From Galbibacter mesophilus (GTDB lineage: Bacteria; Bacteroidota; Bacteroidia; Flavobacteriales; Flavobacteriaceae), in contig NZ_JAMQVC010000003.1 in the NCBI RefSeq assembly GCF_023721415.1, positions 62,001 through 126,000 of the forward strand: a stretch of 64,000 nucleotides of DNA, read 5' to 3'. Below are positions 16,865 through 25,699 of this stretch, piece by piece. Within the stretch, counting starts at the first letter, position 1; every line of letters begins with the position of its first letter. The translations under genes were made by a program, and so were the position numbers. The notes beneath the pieces are model-generated. The model searched no databases, was not told the origin of the DNA, and saw only the letters and a list, made by a program, of their open reading frames with translations.

Positions 16865-18658
16865 ATGAAGTCCTTACTCCAACTTACAATTTTTCTTTTT
16901 GTTTCTTTTTTATTCTCACAGTCATCGGCAACAAACTGCATTTTGCTAAAAAACACGAATGAAGTACTGCCCGTAAAAGATTTAGTGAATACCAAAATTG
17001 CGAGTGTAAATCTTGGTGAAGAGGCATCTCAGGAAACGTTCAATACAACTCTTACTAAGTATACTTCGGTAGATGTTTTTAACGGATTGTCTTCAGAAGA
17101 AACGGTTGATAAATTACAAGCGTACGATTTGGTGATTTTTTCAATAGCAAGTAATCAAATCAATTGGGATGTGCTTTATCGGATTACGGAATTACTTCCG
17201 AAGACCAAAACAATCGGTGTTTCATTTATACCATTAAAAGGTCTAAAGTTCAACAATTATCTCTTTAATGCCGACGCACTTCTTCAATTGGAAAATCGAC
17301 ATGAAAAGTGGCAAATGCATGCCGCTTCTCTAATTTTTGGGGGAACCAGTTGTACAGGAAAGCTTTTGGAAGATGTTGAGGGTCGATTTAGAAAAGGGAC
17401 TGGAATTTCAGTAACAAATCAGATAAGAATGGGCTACGGAAGCCCAGCTGAGGTAGGTTTGGACAGTTTGTTCATTGCTGAAAAAATTGATTCCATTATG
17501 ACGGCGGGAATTACTGAGAAAGCTTTTCCTGGAGCACAATTATTGGTGGCAAAAAATAATTCAGTGATTTTTCACGAAGCTTTTGGCTATCATACTTTTG
17601 ATAGTTTGGTTCCCGTTGGTAAAAACGATTTATACGACTTGGCGTCCGTAACAAAAATTACGGGTCCGCTGCCCGCATTGATGCAATTGGTGGATGAAGG
17701 TAAATTGGATTTGGATATGCCTTTTAGTGAATACTGGAAGCCCTGGAAGCGCAGAAAGGATAAAAAAGATTTAACCCTTCGTGAAATTTTGGCACATCAG
17801 GCTGGACTGGAACCCTATTATGTTTTTCTTCAAGAAATTATGAAAGATGGTGAATTCCGAAGAAAATACGTAAGAAATGAGCCCAGCAAACGGTTTCCTG
17901 TGAAAATTTATGAAGGTTTATACCTCAATAAAAAATTTATAATAAAGGTATATCGGATTATCAATAGAAGCGAAGTTTCTTCAGAAAAAAAATATAAATA
18001 TTCGGGTTTGAGTTTTCTTATCTACCCCGAGCTTATAGAGCAATTAACGGGCATTCCTTACGAGGATTATGTGCGTGATAGCATTTACAAACCATTGGGA
18101 GCCAATACGCTGATGTTCAATCCGTCTGGGAAATATCCCGATAGTTTAATTGTACCTACCGAAATGGATGAGATTTACCGAAAAAATATGGTAAAGGGCT
18201 GGGTGCATGATGAAAATGCAAGTCTTCTGGGCGGCGTATCTGGTAATGCCGGCTTGTTTGGCACGGCCAATGATGTGGCAAAGTTGATGAAAATGTACCA
18301 AAATATGGGTGAATATGGCGGAAAAAGGTATATTTCCGAAGCTACTTTACAGGAATTTACAAAAGTTCAATATCCCGAGAACGGAAATAAAAGGGGATTG
18401 GGTTTTGATAAGCCATTATTGAACAATGCGTCCTTGGATTTGGCACATGCCTCCCCAGCGCCAGAGGTAAGTCCAAAAAGTTTTGGACATGGAGGCTTTA
18501 CTGGAACATATGTTTGGGCAGATCCAATAAATGATTTACTATTCATATTTTTGTCGAATAGGGTGTACCCTACTCGCGAACACCGTAATTTGTATCGGTT
18601 GAATATAAGACCTTCCTTACAGCAGGTTTTTTATTTGGCTGAAAAAGAAAGAAAATAA
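16865..18658 (+). CDS. Beta-lactamase-family serine hydrolase, AmiE-like, with a remnant GH3 C-terminal region
   Basis: This 597-residue secreted protein has a signal peptide (MKSLLQLTIFLFVSFLFSQ), a region at about residues 22-180 resembling the C-terminal domain of GH3 enzymes, and a class C beta-lactamase-fold domain with SxxK at Ser261-Val-Thr-Lys264, a Tyr motif YKYSGLSF and a third motif HGGFTGTYVW. The last 400 residues parallel the protein at 55602-58526, including SLLGGVSGNAGLFGTANDVAKLM and the C-terminal SNRVYPTREH. B. subtilis AmiE (YbbE), a MurNAc-L-Ala amidase, belongs to this family, so muropeptide cleavage is a reasonable inference. The GH3 catalytic domain is absent. ATG at 16865 is preferred over the TTG one codon upstream. 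Confidence 0.85.
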   Translation: MKSLLQLTIFLFVSFLFSQSSATNCILLKNTNEVLPVKDLVNTKIASVNLGEEASQETFNTTLTKYTSVDVFNGLSSEETVDKLQAYDLVIFSIASNQINWDVLYRITELLPKTKTIGVSFIPLKGLKFNNYLFNADALLQLENRHEKWQMHAASLIFGGTSCTGKLLEDVEGRFRKGTGISVTNQIRMGYGSPAEVGLDSLFIAEKIDSIMTAGITEKAFPGAQLLVAKNNSVIFHEAFGYHTFDSLVPVGKNDLYDLASVTKITGPLPALMQLVDEGKLDLDMPFSEYWKPWKRRKDKKDLTLREILAHQAGLEPYYVFLQEIMKDGEFRRKYVRNEPSKRFPVKIYEGLYLNKKFIIKVYRIINRSEVSSEKKYKYSGLSFLIYPELIEQLTGIPYEDYVRDSIYKPLGANTLMFNPSGKYPDSLIVPTEMDEIYRKNMVKGWVHDENASLLGGVSGNAGLFGTANDVAKLMKMYQNMGEYGGKRYISEATLQEFTKVQYPENGNKRGLGFDKPLLNNASLDLAHASPAPEVSPKSFGHGGFTGTYVWADPINDLLFIFLSNRVYPTREHRNLYRLNIRPSLQQVFYLAEKERK

Positions 18659-18669
18659 AATTGAATATT

Positions 18670-18793
18670 CGTAATCCATACACATAAAGGATATGTTTGT
18701 CTGGTCGAGCGCAGTCGAGACCTTATTTAAAGCTGCTAAGCCAAATGATTTCTCGACTGCGCTCGAGGTGACATAACGTTATGAGAGATTACG
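18670..18793. repeat. Inverted-repeat element with CGAGCGCAG arms
   Basis: TCGAGCGCAGTCGAGA (18705-18720) is the exact reverse complement of TCTCGACTGCGCTCGA (18751-18766), and outer arms CGTAATC and GATTACG close a 124-bp dyad. It fills the gap between the serine hydrolase and amidohydrolase genes. Similar strings recur between genes in many Flavobacteriia; that is recollection, not a search. Confidence 0.65.
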
Positions 18794-18830
18794 GACAATC
18801 ATAAATAAAAATAATTAAATCCGTGAACTA

Positions 18831-20468
18831 ATGATAGATATCAAGAATATAAAGCATTTATTTATAGTATGGCTTGCTATGAGCCTCTTTTCTTGCGATA
18901 AGAAAGAAACGGTTGATTTGCTCATCGTAAATGCTAATGTTTACACAGTAGATTCAACCATGTCCAAAGCAACTGCTTTTGCTATCAAGGATGAAAAGTT
19001 TGTTGCCGTGGGCTCTTCCGAAGAAATAAGAGAACAATATGAAGCAACAAAAGTTCTAGATTTAGAAGGGAAACCTATTTATCCGGGGTTTATTGATGCG
19101 CATTGCCATTTCTATCAATTAGGCTTGCAGGAGCAAAATGTAGATTTGGTGGGAACCAAAAGCTATGAAGAAGTATTGGAACGCGTAACGGCATTTCAAA
19201 GAGAAAGAAAATCAAACTTTATTATTGGTCGTGGCTGGGACCAAAACGATTGGGAAGAAAAAGAGTTCCCTACCAAGGATGCGCTGGATTCTTTGTTCCC
19301 CGAAACGCCTGTTGTGCTAACAAGAATAGACGGACACGCATATTTGGTGAACCAAAAGGCATTGGATTTAGCTGGAATTACTGAAGAAACTAATGTGGAC
19401 GGAGGCGAAATTGTAAAGGAAAACGGAAAGATTACAGGCGTTTTAATTGATAATCCTATGGGATTGGTGGATAAAATATTTCCTGAAATTACTTCGGAAG
19501 TGGCTGCCAAAGCGCTAAGAGATGCAGAGCGTATTTGTTTTGATTATGGTTTAACCACGGTGAATGATGCCGGATTGGACAAGGATATTATTTTATTGAT
19601 TGATAGCTTGCAACAAGCAGAAAAACTGGATATGCGCATCTATGCCATGGTGAGCAATACCCCGAGCAATTTGGATTACTTTTTAGAGCGTGGTGTCTTA
19701 AAAACCGATAAACTCGATGTTCGCTCCGTAAAAGTTTATGGTGACGGCGCATTGGGTTCTCGTGGCGCTGTTTTAAAAGAACCTTATAGTGACAAACATC
19801 ATCATTTTGGGGCGATGGTAACCCCTGTGGATGAAATCTATAAAATTGCCGAAAGAATAGCCGCAACCGATTACCAATTAAACACTCACGCTATTGGTGA
19901 TTCTGCCAATGTAGTGGTTTTAAAAGCCTATAAAAAAGCACTGGAAGGAAAGAAGGATAGACGTTGGAAGGTGGAACACGCACAGATTGTGGCTCCACAG
20001 GATTTCGATTATTTTTCAAGCAACATTACCCCATCGGTACAGCCAACGCATGCCACCAGCGATATGTATTGGGCAGAAGATAGGGTAGGAGCAGAACGTA
20101 TTAAAGGAGCTTATGCCTACAAAACCTTGTTGGACAAGGCTGGAATCGTGGCATTGGGAACGGATTTCCCAGTAGAGCAGGTATCACCTTTTCTAACCTT
20201 TTATGCGGCAGTGGCGAGAAAAGATACTGCTGGGTATCCAGAAGGCGGATTTCAGAAGAAAGATGCACTGAGCAGGGAAGAAGCGTTAAAAGGAATGACC
20301 ATCTGGGCTGCACATTCTAATTTTGAAGAAAAGGAAAAAGGAAGTATTGAAGTAGGGAAATGGGCCGATTTTATCGTTTTGGATAAAGATATTATGACGG
20401 TTCCTGAAAATGAAATCCCACAGCTAAATGTTGAAAAGACATTCTTGGGCGGGAAACAAGTGAGATAA
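18831..20468 (+). CDS. Amidohydrolase family lipoprotein (YtcJ-like, amidohydrolase 3)
   Basis: This 545-residue metal-dependent hydrolase is predicted to be a lipoprotein (IVWLAMSLFSCDKKE). Metal-binding motifs are visible: HCH in GFIDAHCHFYQ, a His in the EHAQIV strand, a His in NTHAIGDSA, and the Asp in LGTDFPVE. The N-terminal IVNANVYTVDSTMSKATAFAI is the typical small beta-sandwich start of the amidohydrolase 3 / YtcJ group. No substrate is known for most members; N-acyl or cyclic amide bonds are usual. It lies in the same-strand block with cell-wall hydrolases and 6 bp before the next lipoprotein gene. Confidence 0.9.
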   Translation: MIDIKNIKHLFIVWLAMSLFSCDKKETVDLLIVNANVYTVDSTMSKATAFAIKDEKFVAVGSSEEIREQYEATKVLDLEGKPIYPGFIDAHCHFYQLGLQEQNVDLVGTKSYEEVLERVTAFQRERKSNFIIGRGWDQNDWEEKEFPTKDALDSLFPETPVVLTRIDGHAYLVNQKALDLAGITEETNVDGGEIVKENGKITGVLIDNPMGLVDKIFPEITSEVAAKALRDAERICFDYGLTTVNDAGLDKDIILLIDSLQQAEKLDMRIYAMVSNTPSNLDYFLERGVLKTDKLDVRSVKVYGDGALGSRGAVLKEPYSDKHHHFGAMVTPVDEIYKIAERIAATDYQLNTHAIGDSANVVVLKAYKKALEGKKDRRWKVEHAQIVAPQDFDYFSSNITPSVQPTHATSDMYWAEDRVGAERIKGAYAYKTLLDKAGIVALGTDFPVEQVSPFLTFYAAVARKDTAGYPEGGFQKKDALSREEALKGMTIWAAHSNFEEKEKGSIEVGKWADFIVLDKDIMTVPENEIPQLNVEKTFLGGKQVR

Positions 20469-20474
20469 AAACCT

Positions 20475-21080
20475 ATGAAGTATCTAATTATTCTGTGTTT
20501 GACTATTATTTTTAGTTCTTGCCATTCCGCTAAATATACCTCCAATTCAGGTTCAAAAGGTGTTTTGGATTTTACCGAGGGGAAGTGGATTTTAAATAAT
20601 GCAGTTTGTGAAAACTGTGATAAAACCAGTTTGGAAGCAAAGATGTTTGACTTCTTTAAAGAATGTATAAAAGATTCTTTGGTGCTTTTGGATGAAGAGC
20701 GAAAGATGAGTTTAATTAAAGATGTAATTCCCTTCGAGCCTTCCAAATCAGAATTAAAAGCGATGGCAGAGGGAACCAATGCCGCCTATTTAATTACCCT
20801 AAAAGGAGAAGTAATTAAGGATGAGTTTGCTGCTTTTGGTTATGAGCCTGACCAAGACAATGCAGATTATGAAAATATTTCAGCAAGCTCAATCGCTTTT
20901 TACGATTTAAAAACACAAACACAAATTCACTTTGTCAACACGCGGGGAACCCTGTCGGTTTCCAAAAGCATGGATGATGATGATGGTGATTTTGTATTTG
21001 GACCTTCTTCTGTCAATATTCTAAACAAAGCAACAAAGAAGAATATTAAAATTTTAAAGAAGAATTGCATTTGTAAATAG
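20475..21080 (+). CDS. Lipoprotein of unknown function
   Basis: This 201-residue protein starts MKYLIILCLTIIFSSCHSAK, with a lipobox at Cys16. The mature part holds three further clustered Cys (CENCDK near residue 50 and CICK at the C terminus), which could form disulfides. I do not recognise the family. It is 6 bp after the amidohydrolase stop and 34 bp before the VanX-like gene, so it is almost certainly in the same transcript. Confidence 0.72.
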   Translation: MKYLIILCLTIIFSSCHSAKYTSNSGSKGVLDFTEGKWILNNAVCENCDKTSLEAKMFDFFKECIKDSLVLLDEERKMSLIKDVIPFEPSKSELKAMAEGTNAAYLITLKGEVIKDEFAAFGYEPDQDNADYENISASSIAFYDLKTQTQIHFVNTRGTLSVSKSMDDDDGDFVFGPSSVNILNKATKKNIKILKKNCICK

Positions 21081-21114
21081 CTGAATGATTTTTATTGAAT
21101 TCAAATAACTGGTT

Positions 21115-21849
21115 ATGAGATTTTTTTGCGCATTACTATTAATATTTATTATCGCTTGCAAACAAGGAACCCAAGCAGGGGAAAAAACTGAAAATAGAAA
21201 TATTGCTAAGTCGGAAGATACGTTGGTTGCTGAAGAAAAGGTTGATTCTGTAAAAACGACTGAAGTTAAAAAAAAGGATGTCGTTCCTTTAGATGAAATC
21301 CCTGATACTACTTTTGTGCGCTTGGCAGATTATAGTGATGATTTTGTATATGATATGAAATATGCCACGGAAGACAACTTCTTAAAAGCGCAAGTTTATG
21401 AATGTGCCGAATGCTATGTTCGTGCAGTGACGGCAAGAGGATTGCTAAAAGCAAATGCAGCTTTTATGGAAAAAGGCTACCGTATTAAGTTTTTTGATTG
21501 TTATCGGCCGCACGACGTACAGAAAAAAATGTGGAAAATCGTTCCTAATCCCACCTATGTTGCCAATCCAGCGAAGGGGTCTATTCATAATAAAGGAGGC
21601 GCTGTAGATATAACGTTGACCACTTTGGAAGGAGAAGAATTGGATATGGGTACCGGTTTTGATTTCTTCGGAAGAAAAGCAAGACATGCCTATCAAGATT
21701 TACCGAATCAGGTGTTGGAGAATCGAAAATTATTAAAAACCACCATGGAATCATTCGGGTTTGGAGCGATTACCTCTGAGTGGTGGCATTATAATTACAA
21801 ACCAACTTTAAATTATTCTGTAGCCAATTTTACTTGGGATTGTAAATAG
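21115..21849 (+). CDS. D-alanyl-D-alanine dipeptidase (M15D, VanX/DdpX-like) lipoprotein
   Basis: This 244-residue M15 family metallopeptidase cleaves D-Ala-D-Ala. Zinc and catalytic residues are visible: His158 and Asp165 in SIHNKGGAVDITL, Glu222 and His225 in SEWWHY, and Arg131 in the DCYRPHDVQ motif equivalent to the substrate-binding Arg of VanX. The N terminus is a lipoprotein signal (LLIFIIACKQ) followed by an about 50-residue charged linker, so it acts in the periplasm, in contrast to cytoplasmic VanX. Together with the AmiE-like gene this supports a peptidoglycan-turnover operon. Nothing suggests vancomycin resistance here: no VanH or VanA is nearby. Confidence 0.88.
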   Translation: MRFFCALLLIFIIACKQGTQAGEKTENRNIAKSEDTLVAEEKVDSVKTTEVKKKDVVPLDEIPDTTFVRLADYSDDFVYDMKYATEDNFLKAQVYECAECYVRAVTARGLLKANAAFMEKGYRIKFFDCYRPHDVQKKMWKIVPNPTYVANPAKGSIHNKGGAVDITLTTLEGEELDMGTGFDFFGRKARHAYQDLPNQVLENRKLLKTTMESFGFGAITSEWWHYNYKPTLNYSVANFTWDCK

Positions 21850-21971
21850 CTTTTTTTTATGTAAGGATTTTGACTTTTCGGACAACCTAAAGGTTATTAT
21901 TTCTTACCGCAAAACCTTTATCTATTATGTTCTGTTGGTAAATATTGTATTTGTCGATTCTAATAATACTT

Positions 21972-22135
21972 TTTCATTTCTTTTGCTCGCTCAAAAGAAA
22001 CGAAACAAAGAAAAAGGCGCCTTATCCAAGGAATTTTTTCGACTATAAAGTCGAAAAACCGTAATCAAAACTCCGCGTCGCTCCGTGCCTACGCTCCTGT
22101 TCTCGGAGCTTTTAATCACTATTCTGAGGATAAGG
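21972..22135 (-). repeat. 164-bp dispersed repeat, copy 2 (inverted)
   Basis: This is the reverse complement of the element at 16559-16722, including the TTTTTCGAC/GTCGAAAAA hairpin and the GGATAAGGCGCC segment. It occupies half of the 323-bp gap between the dipeptidase gene and rsmE; the flanks hold no gene. The two copies bracket the four-gene block from 16865 to 21849. Confidence 0.85.
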
Positions 22136-22172
22136 GATTTTCTTCAGATCGACAAATTTAACAGGATGGTAA

Positions 22173-22877
22173 CTAAGAATTCATAAGCGAAACAATATGA
22201 CAGGCAACAATTGCGGCGGTCTCTGTTCGTAGGCGATTATCACTTAAAGAAACGGGGAAATACCCATTTTCTTCTGCTATTTTTATTTCGTTTAGCGAGA
22301 AATCACCTTCGGGACCAATTAAAATAACCACTTCGTTATCGGCCATTATTTTTCGTTTTAAGTCGTATTTCTCCTGATTTTCACAATGCGCAATAAATAA
22401 CTGTCCTTCTTGCTTTTCTTTCATAAAGTCGGCATAGTTAATAGCCTCGTTTAGTTTTGGGAGATAGCATGTAAGCGATTGTTTCATTGCCGCCTGAAGA
22501 ATCTTCTCGTAGCGTTCCGGTTTTATTTTTTTACGTTCAGAATGATCACAAATAATGGGGGTAATTTCATCTATACCAATTTCCGTAGCCTTTTCTAGAA
22601 ACCATTCATAGCGGTCGTTCATTTTTGTTGGAGCTACAGCCATGTGTAATCGGTATTGTTTTCTGCGTTTCTGCTGTGCTTTTTTAATAGATACCACACA
22701 ATTTTTAATGTCGGCATTGGTGATTTCGGCATCAAACAACCATCCTTTTCCATTGGTAATGTAAAGTGTGTCGCCTTCTTTCTTGCGGAGTACTTTGCTT
22801 ATGTGCCTGCTTTCTTCTTTATCAAAAGTATATTCAGCAGCATCATTTGCCAATTCAGGAGCGTAAAATAGTTGCAT
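22173..22877 (-). CDS. rsmE: 16S rRNA (uracil-1498-N3)-methyltransferase RsmE
   Basis: RsmE methylates U1498 of 16S rRNA. The 234-residue SPOUT enzyme has an N-terminal PUA-like domain (HISKVLRKKEGDTLYITNGKG) and a C-terminal trefoil-knot domain with the SAM-binding LIGPEGDFSLNEI and SDNRLRTETAAIVACHIV motifs. The Met start MQLFYAPELAND is the usual one in Bacteroidota. It is transcribed away from the repeat copy at 21972-22135 only in the sense that its 3' end faces it, 37 bp away. Confidence 0.93.
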   Translation of the reverse strand: MQLFYAPELANDAAEYTFDKEESRHISKVLRKKEGDTLYITNGKGWLFDAEITNADIKNCVVSIKKAQQKRRKQYRLHMAVAPTKMNDRYEWFLEKATEIGIDEITPIICDHSERKKIKPERYEKILQAAMKQSLTCYLPKLNEAINYADFMKEKQEGQLFIAHCENQEKYDLKRKIMADNEVVILIGPEGDFSLNEIKIAEENGYFPVSLSDNRLRTETAAIVACHIVSLMNS

Positions 22878-23097
22878 GTTTTACTACAAGTTTAGTTTTC
22901 TATGATTTTAATATTTAGAAAGTGCGCTTGAGTAAAGTTAATTTATTTTACTGGGCTTTTTGGTAAGGAAATGTTAAGGTAGGTCGATTCTTTAATGTAA
23001 AGTGTGTTTTATTGTAAAGAACAAGCGGTTAAACAAAAATCTACGCGTTCGTAATTGGGGTATTGGTTTTTATAGGCAGATTATTGCACGCAGAATT

Positions 23098-23682
23098 TTA
23101 TCCTACCTTTATTTTCATTCCATAATAGGCATTTATGAAATATAGCACATTGATTAAAGGTCCAACCATCAATGCTTGTTTCCAATCAATAATTCCGATA
23201 TAGGTAATTAAGAAGGTGAAAAAAGTAATTCCTGATAGCATCACTGCTGTCCATTTCAACCATTTTTTTAAATAGTTATCTGATAAGTATAATTTTAGTA
23301 GTCCACCTAGAAAAATTAAGTTTCCAAATACAAAAACTACTGTTGCAATTTGATTTGCCATTTGGGACAACGCAAAAGATGTATTTTCATATCCGCCAAG
23401 CATTATCGGATAAGTCGAAAGTAGAATCAACTGTCCAACAGTAATTATAGTCCAGCTTATTTTCTTAAGGTTAAAAGCAAAATATAATGCGCCAATTGCT
23501 ATGAAAGTCATAAATAGAAATTCCACCTTCCAATGCATACCATATATATCCCAGTTTTCATTCACATAATTATGCCTTTCAATTGGATTGAGTGGGGCTT
23601 TACTTGATAAATAGATATATATTCCTATGGTTATATTTATCAATATAGAGCCAGACGTCCACAACAATTTTCCAAGTTTCAT
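23098..23682 (-). CDS. Multi-pass membrane protein of unknown function
   Basis: This 194-residue protein has about six predicted membrane segments: GSILINITIGIYIYLSS, FLFMTFIAIGALYFAF, SWTIITVGQLILLSTYPIML, QIATVVFVFGNLIFLGGLLK, WTAVMLSGITFFTFLITYIG and MVGPLINVLYFINAYY. The short basic N terminus MKLGKLLW suggests an inside orientation. No family or motif is recognised. The upstream region contains the 21-bp tandem array at 23824-24053. Confidence 0.72.
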   Translation of the reverse strand: MKLGKLLWTSGSILINITIGIYIYLSSKAPLNPIERHNYVNENWDIYGMHWKVEFLFMTFIAIGALYFAFNLKKISWTIITVGQLILLSTYPIMLGGYENTSFALSQMANQIATVVFVFGNLIFLGGLLKLYLSDNYLKKWLKWTAVMLSGITFFTFLITYIGIIDWKQALMVGPLINVLYFINAYYGMKIKVG

Positions 23683-23823
23683 AATATTTTGTTTAAAATG
23701 AATGCCAACTACTATATGTTTTAAATGTATGTATTTTATTTTCAGTATGTTATGTAAGATTACGCAATGTTATCTACTACAAAAATAACCCCCAGTTTAA
23801 ATACAATATTAATCGATAAACGT

Positions 23824-24053
23824 ATAGCATAGACTGCTTTTGGTAAAGCATGCTCCGGTTTAAATGGAACATCGAGCGCTGTATGTGTAGCATGGACCAC
23901 TGTGTGTGTAGCAATACCCATTTAACGCGCAGCATGACCCATTTAGGCTAAAGCAATGTCCGCTTGTTGTTTAGCAATGCCTACTTTTTGTGTAGCATGA
24001 GCCACTTCGGGTAAAGCTATGCCCCTTACTCTATAGCATAAACTGTTAAATTT
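23824..24053. repeat. 21-bp imperfect tandem-repeat array, about 11 units
   Basis: Starting at 23824 the sequence repeats every 21 bases for nine units in perfect phase, then one 20-base unit, then a final unit that resembles the first (both begin ATAGCATA). AGCA at unit positions 3-6 is present in nearly every unit, followed by a CC pair at positions 11-12 and a TT around 15-16. Other positions vary. All reading frames contain stops. It lies in the 571-bp gap between the DUF2490 gene and the membrane protein gene, about 140 bp upstream of the latter. The rest of that gap holds a terminator at 24142 and nothing else recognised. Confidence 0.85.
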
Positions 24054-24141
24054 TTCATCAAAACACGTTTTGCATTGGTTTTAGAGTTTACTACTGTGAA
24101 TAGGTGTTTTAGGGATTTCAATTAGGAATTAACATAAACAA

Positions 24142-24180
24142 AACAACACTAATTAAAATGCAATTAGTGTTGTTTTTATT
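24142..24180. terminator. Bidirectional terminator after the DUF2490 gene
   Basis: AACAACACTAATT and AATTAGTGTTGTT form a perfect 13-bp stem with a 7-nt loop, followed on the plus strand by TTTATT and on the minus strand by TTGTTTATG. It lies 74 bp beyond the DUF2490 stop. Confidence 0.8.
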
Positions 24181-24253
24181 ATGATTTACGTACCGATAGA
24201 AGAACTTTAGATCCGCTTCTTCCGAAGGGTTAGTTGTTAGACGACAACTTCAT

Positions 24254-24949
24254 TTAGAAACTGTGATGCATGCTAAATTGTAGTTGGCCCTTTCCCCAGT
24301 TGTTGGTAATTTGTTTCATCCAACCCAATTGAAAACGTATGGAATCGCTTATTGCAAATCCTGCGCCTAAATAGGTTCGGTTTCTATCAAAATATTCCAC
24401 AGTTCTACCATCGCCAATATCCCTTTCTCCATTAATAAACAATTCATTGTAAAAAGCGAGATAATACGTGTTTTTAACCAATGCTGTATTGTTTATAGGG
24501 ATATTCATAAAGATGTTATAGCGGTATCGAGTTCTAAAATCCTGTGATTCCACAAAACGTTGCTCATATCGAAAGCGATGGGTAAGAAGCACCCTTGTCC
24601 ATAAAGTATTTGAAAACAGTGCTTCTTGATAAATCCTGTTTTCTAAAATGGGGTCGTCCATTTCACCGAATTGTCCCGTAGAAATATTGGCATATCCTAA
24701 AGTGAATTTCACTCCGGAATTTTCTGGAGTATAGGTAAGTCCCGAACGAAGTAACAATTGCTCTCGGTCTCCTAATCCGCGCCAATCCCGATATTGGAAA
24801 TCCCCCTGAATTCCCCAATTGGAATTTTTAAAATTGGTGTTGTAAAAATACATATACCAAGCGCCAAGTTGATCTTCATCTGGGGCCTGAGCGTTTATAC
24901 CGCTAAAAATCAACAAACTAAAAATTGCGATTAAAATATAATTTTTCAT
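24254..24949 (-). CDS. DUF2490 family outer-membrane-like protein
   Basis: This 231-residue protein has a signal peptide (MKNYILIAIFSLLIFSGINAQ) and alternating amphipathic beta strands such as NWGIQGDFQYRDW, EQLLLRSGLTYT, VLLTHRFRYEQRF and RYRYNIFMNIP. It ends in FSMHHSF, an aromatic C-terminal strand compatible with insertion by BAM. The pattern matches DUF2490, a Bacteroidota and proteobacterial family predicted to be small beta barrels. The function is unknown. A terminator follows it at 24142, and it is about 115 bp downstream of an independently terminated gene. Confidence 0.82.
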   Translation of the reverse strand: MKNYILIAIFSLLIFSGINAQAPDEDQLGAWYMYFYNTNFKNSNWGIQGDFQYRDWRGLGDREQLLLRSGLTYTPENSGVKFTLGYANISTGQFGEMDDPILENRIYQEALFSNTLWTRVLLTHRFRYEQRFVESQDFRTRYRYNIFMNIPINNTALVKNTYYLAFYNELFINGERDIGDGRTVEYFDRNRTYLGAGFAISDSIRFQLGWMKQITNNWGKGQLQFSMHHSF

Positions 24950-24967
24950 AAGGTTAATTTCAAAAAA

Positions 24968-25002
24968 TTAAAAAACCCAACTCAACAGATGAAGTTGGGT
25001 TT
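24968..25002 (-). terminator. Terminator of the NTF2-like lipoprotein gene
   Basis: AAACCCAACT pairs with AGTTGGGTTT around a 10-nt loop. On the minus strand it is followed by TTTAATTTTTTG. It lies about 60 bp beyond the stop at 25064. Confidence 0.82.
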
Positions 25003-25063
25003 GTAGTATTGTCTTTCTTACTGCCATTTATACATTAGACGGGCAGCAGTTTACATTTTCAAA

Positions 25064-25699
25064 TTATTGGGCTGGAGTGTACGGTAAAGACGACTGATGA
25101 GTTACAATTCTCAATTTCCCAGTTTTATCTTTAACATAAGCAAAAGTATATTCCACTTTTGTCTCGCTACCGTCAGTTCCGGTGAAGTAATAGTTACCCA
25201 TTGCCACGGCCATTCTACAGCTGTTATTTATAATACCCGTGTTGTCAAAAGTTACTTTTGTGTAAGGCTTTATTGCAAACCCTTTGTCCTCAGGATACGC
25301 TTCATTGCCACCCACGAAGTAAGATAATGCTGCATCGAAGCTTGATCTAAATTGATCATCAGATGCCAATGTTGGCTTAAAAAGAACGCTACTTAAATCG
25401 TAACCGTACATATCTTGAATAAAATCGGCTGCCTCTTTGGAGTAGTCCCCACCTTCCGTGAATACATTTCCAATTCTTACAATTCCGTCACCCCATAATT
25501 TTTGGGCATCCACAACTTCCCGTTCCGTTATACACTCATCGGAATACAATAGAGGAGCGTGATTGGCATCTTCGCTAACCTCGGTGGCTTTCATCTCAGA
25601 TGAGGTGTTGGTCGACTGGTTTTCGTTAGGGTTGCAAGCTGTAAAAAGCAATGCTGCTACCCCTAAAAATAAAGATTGAAATAAAAATGACTTTCTCAT
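25064..25699 (-). CDS. NTF2-like (SnoaL/CaMKII-association type) lipoprotein
   Basis: This 211-residue lipoprotein has Cys22 in GVAALLFTACNP, then a Ser/Thr/Glu-rich linker, then a domain starting LWGDGIVRIGNVFTEGGDYSK. That domain includes YGYDLSSVLFKPTLASDDQF, YPEDKGFAIKPYTKVTFDN and ends KLRIVTHQSSLPY. This arrangement is characteristic of bacterial NTF2-like proteins related to the CaMKII association domain. These sometimes carry an incorrect phosphoribosyl-AMP cyclohydrolase name; no HisI motif is present. Ligand and function are unknown. It is probably monocistronic. Confidence 0.75.
   Translation of the reverse strand: MRKSFLFQSLFLGVAALLFTACNPNENQSTNTSSEMKATEVSEDANHAPLLYSDECITEREVVDAQKLWGDGIVRIGNVFTEGGDYSKEAADFIQDMYGYDLSSVLFKPTLASDDQFRSSFDAALSYFVGGNEAYPEDKGFAIKPYTKVTFDNTGIINNSCRMAVAMGNYYFTGTDGSETKVEYTFAYVKDKTGKLRIVTHQSSLPYTPAQ

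Noticed and set aside
16559-22135. Composite transposon with the 164-bp copies as insertion sequences
   Set aside because: The copies carry no transposase or ORF, and no target-site duplication was found.
23824-24053. CRISPR array
   Set aside because: Units are 21 bp back to back with no spacers and drift throughout, and no cas genes are nearby.
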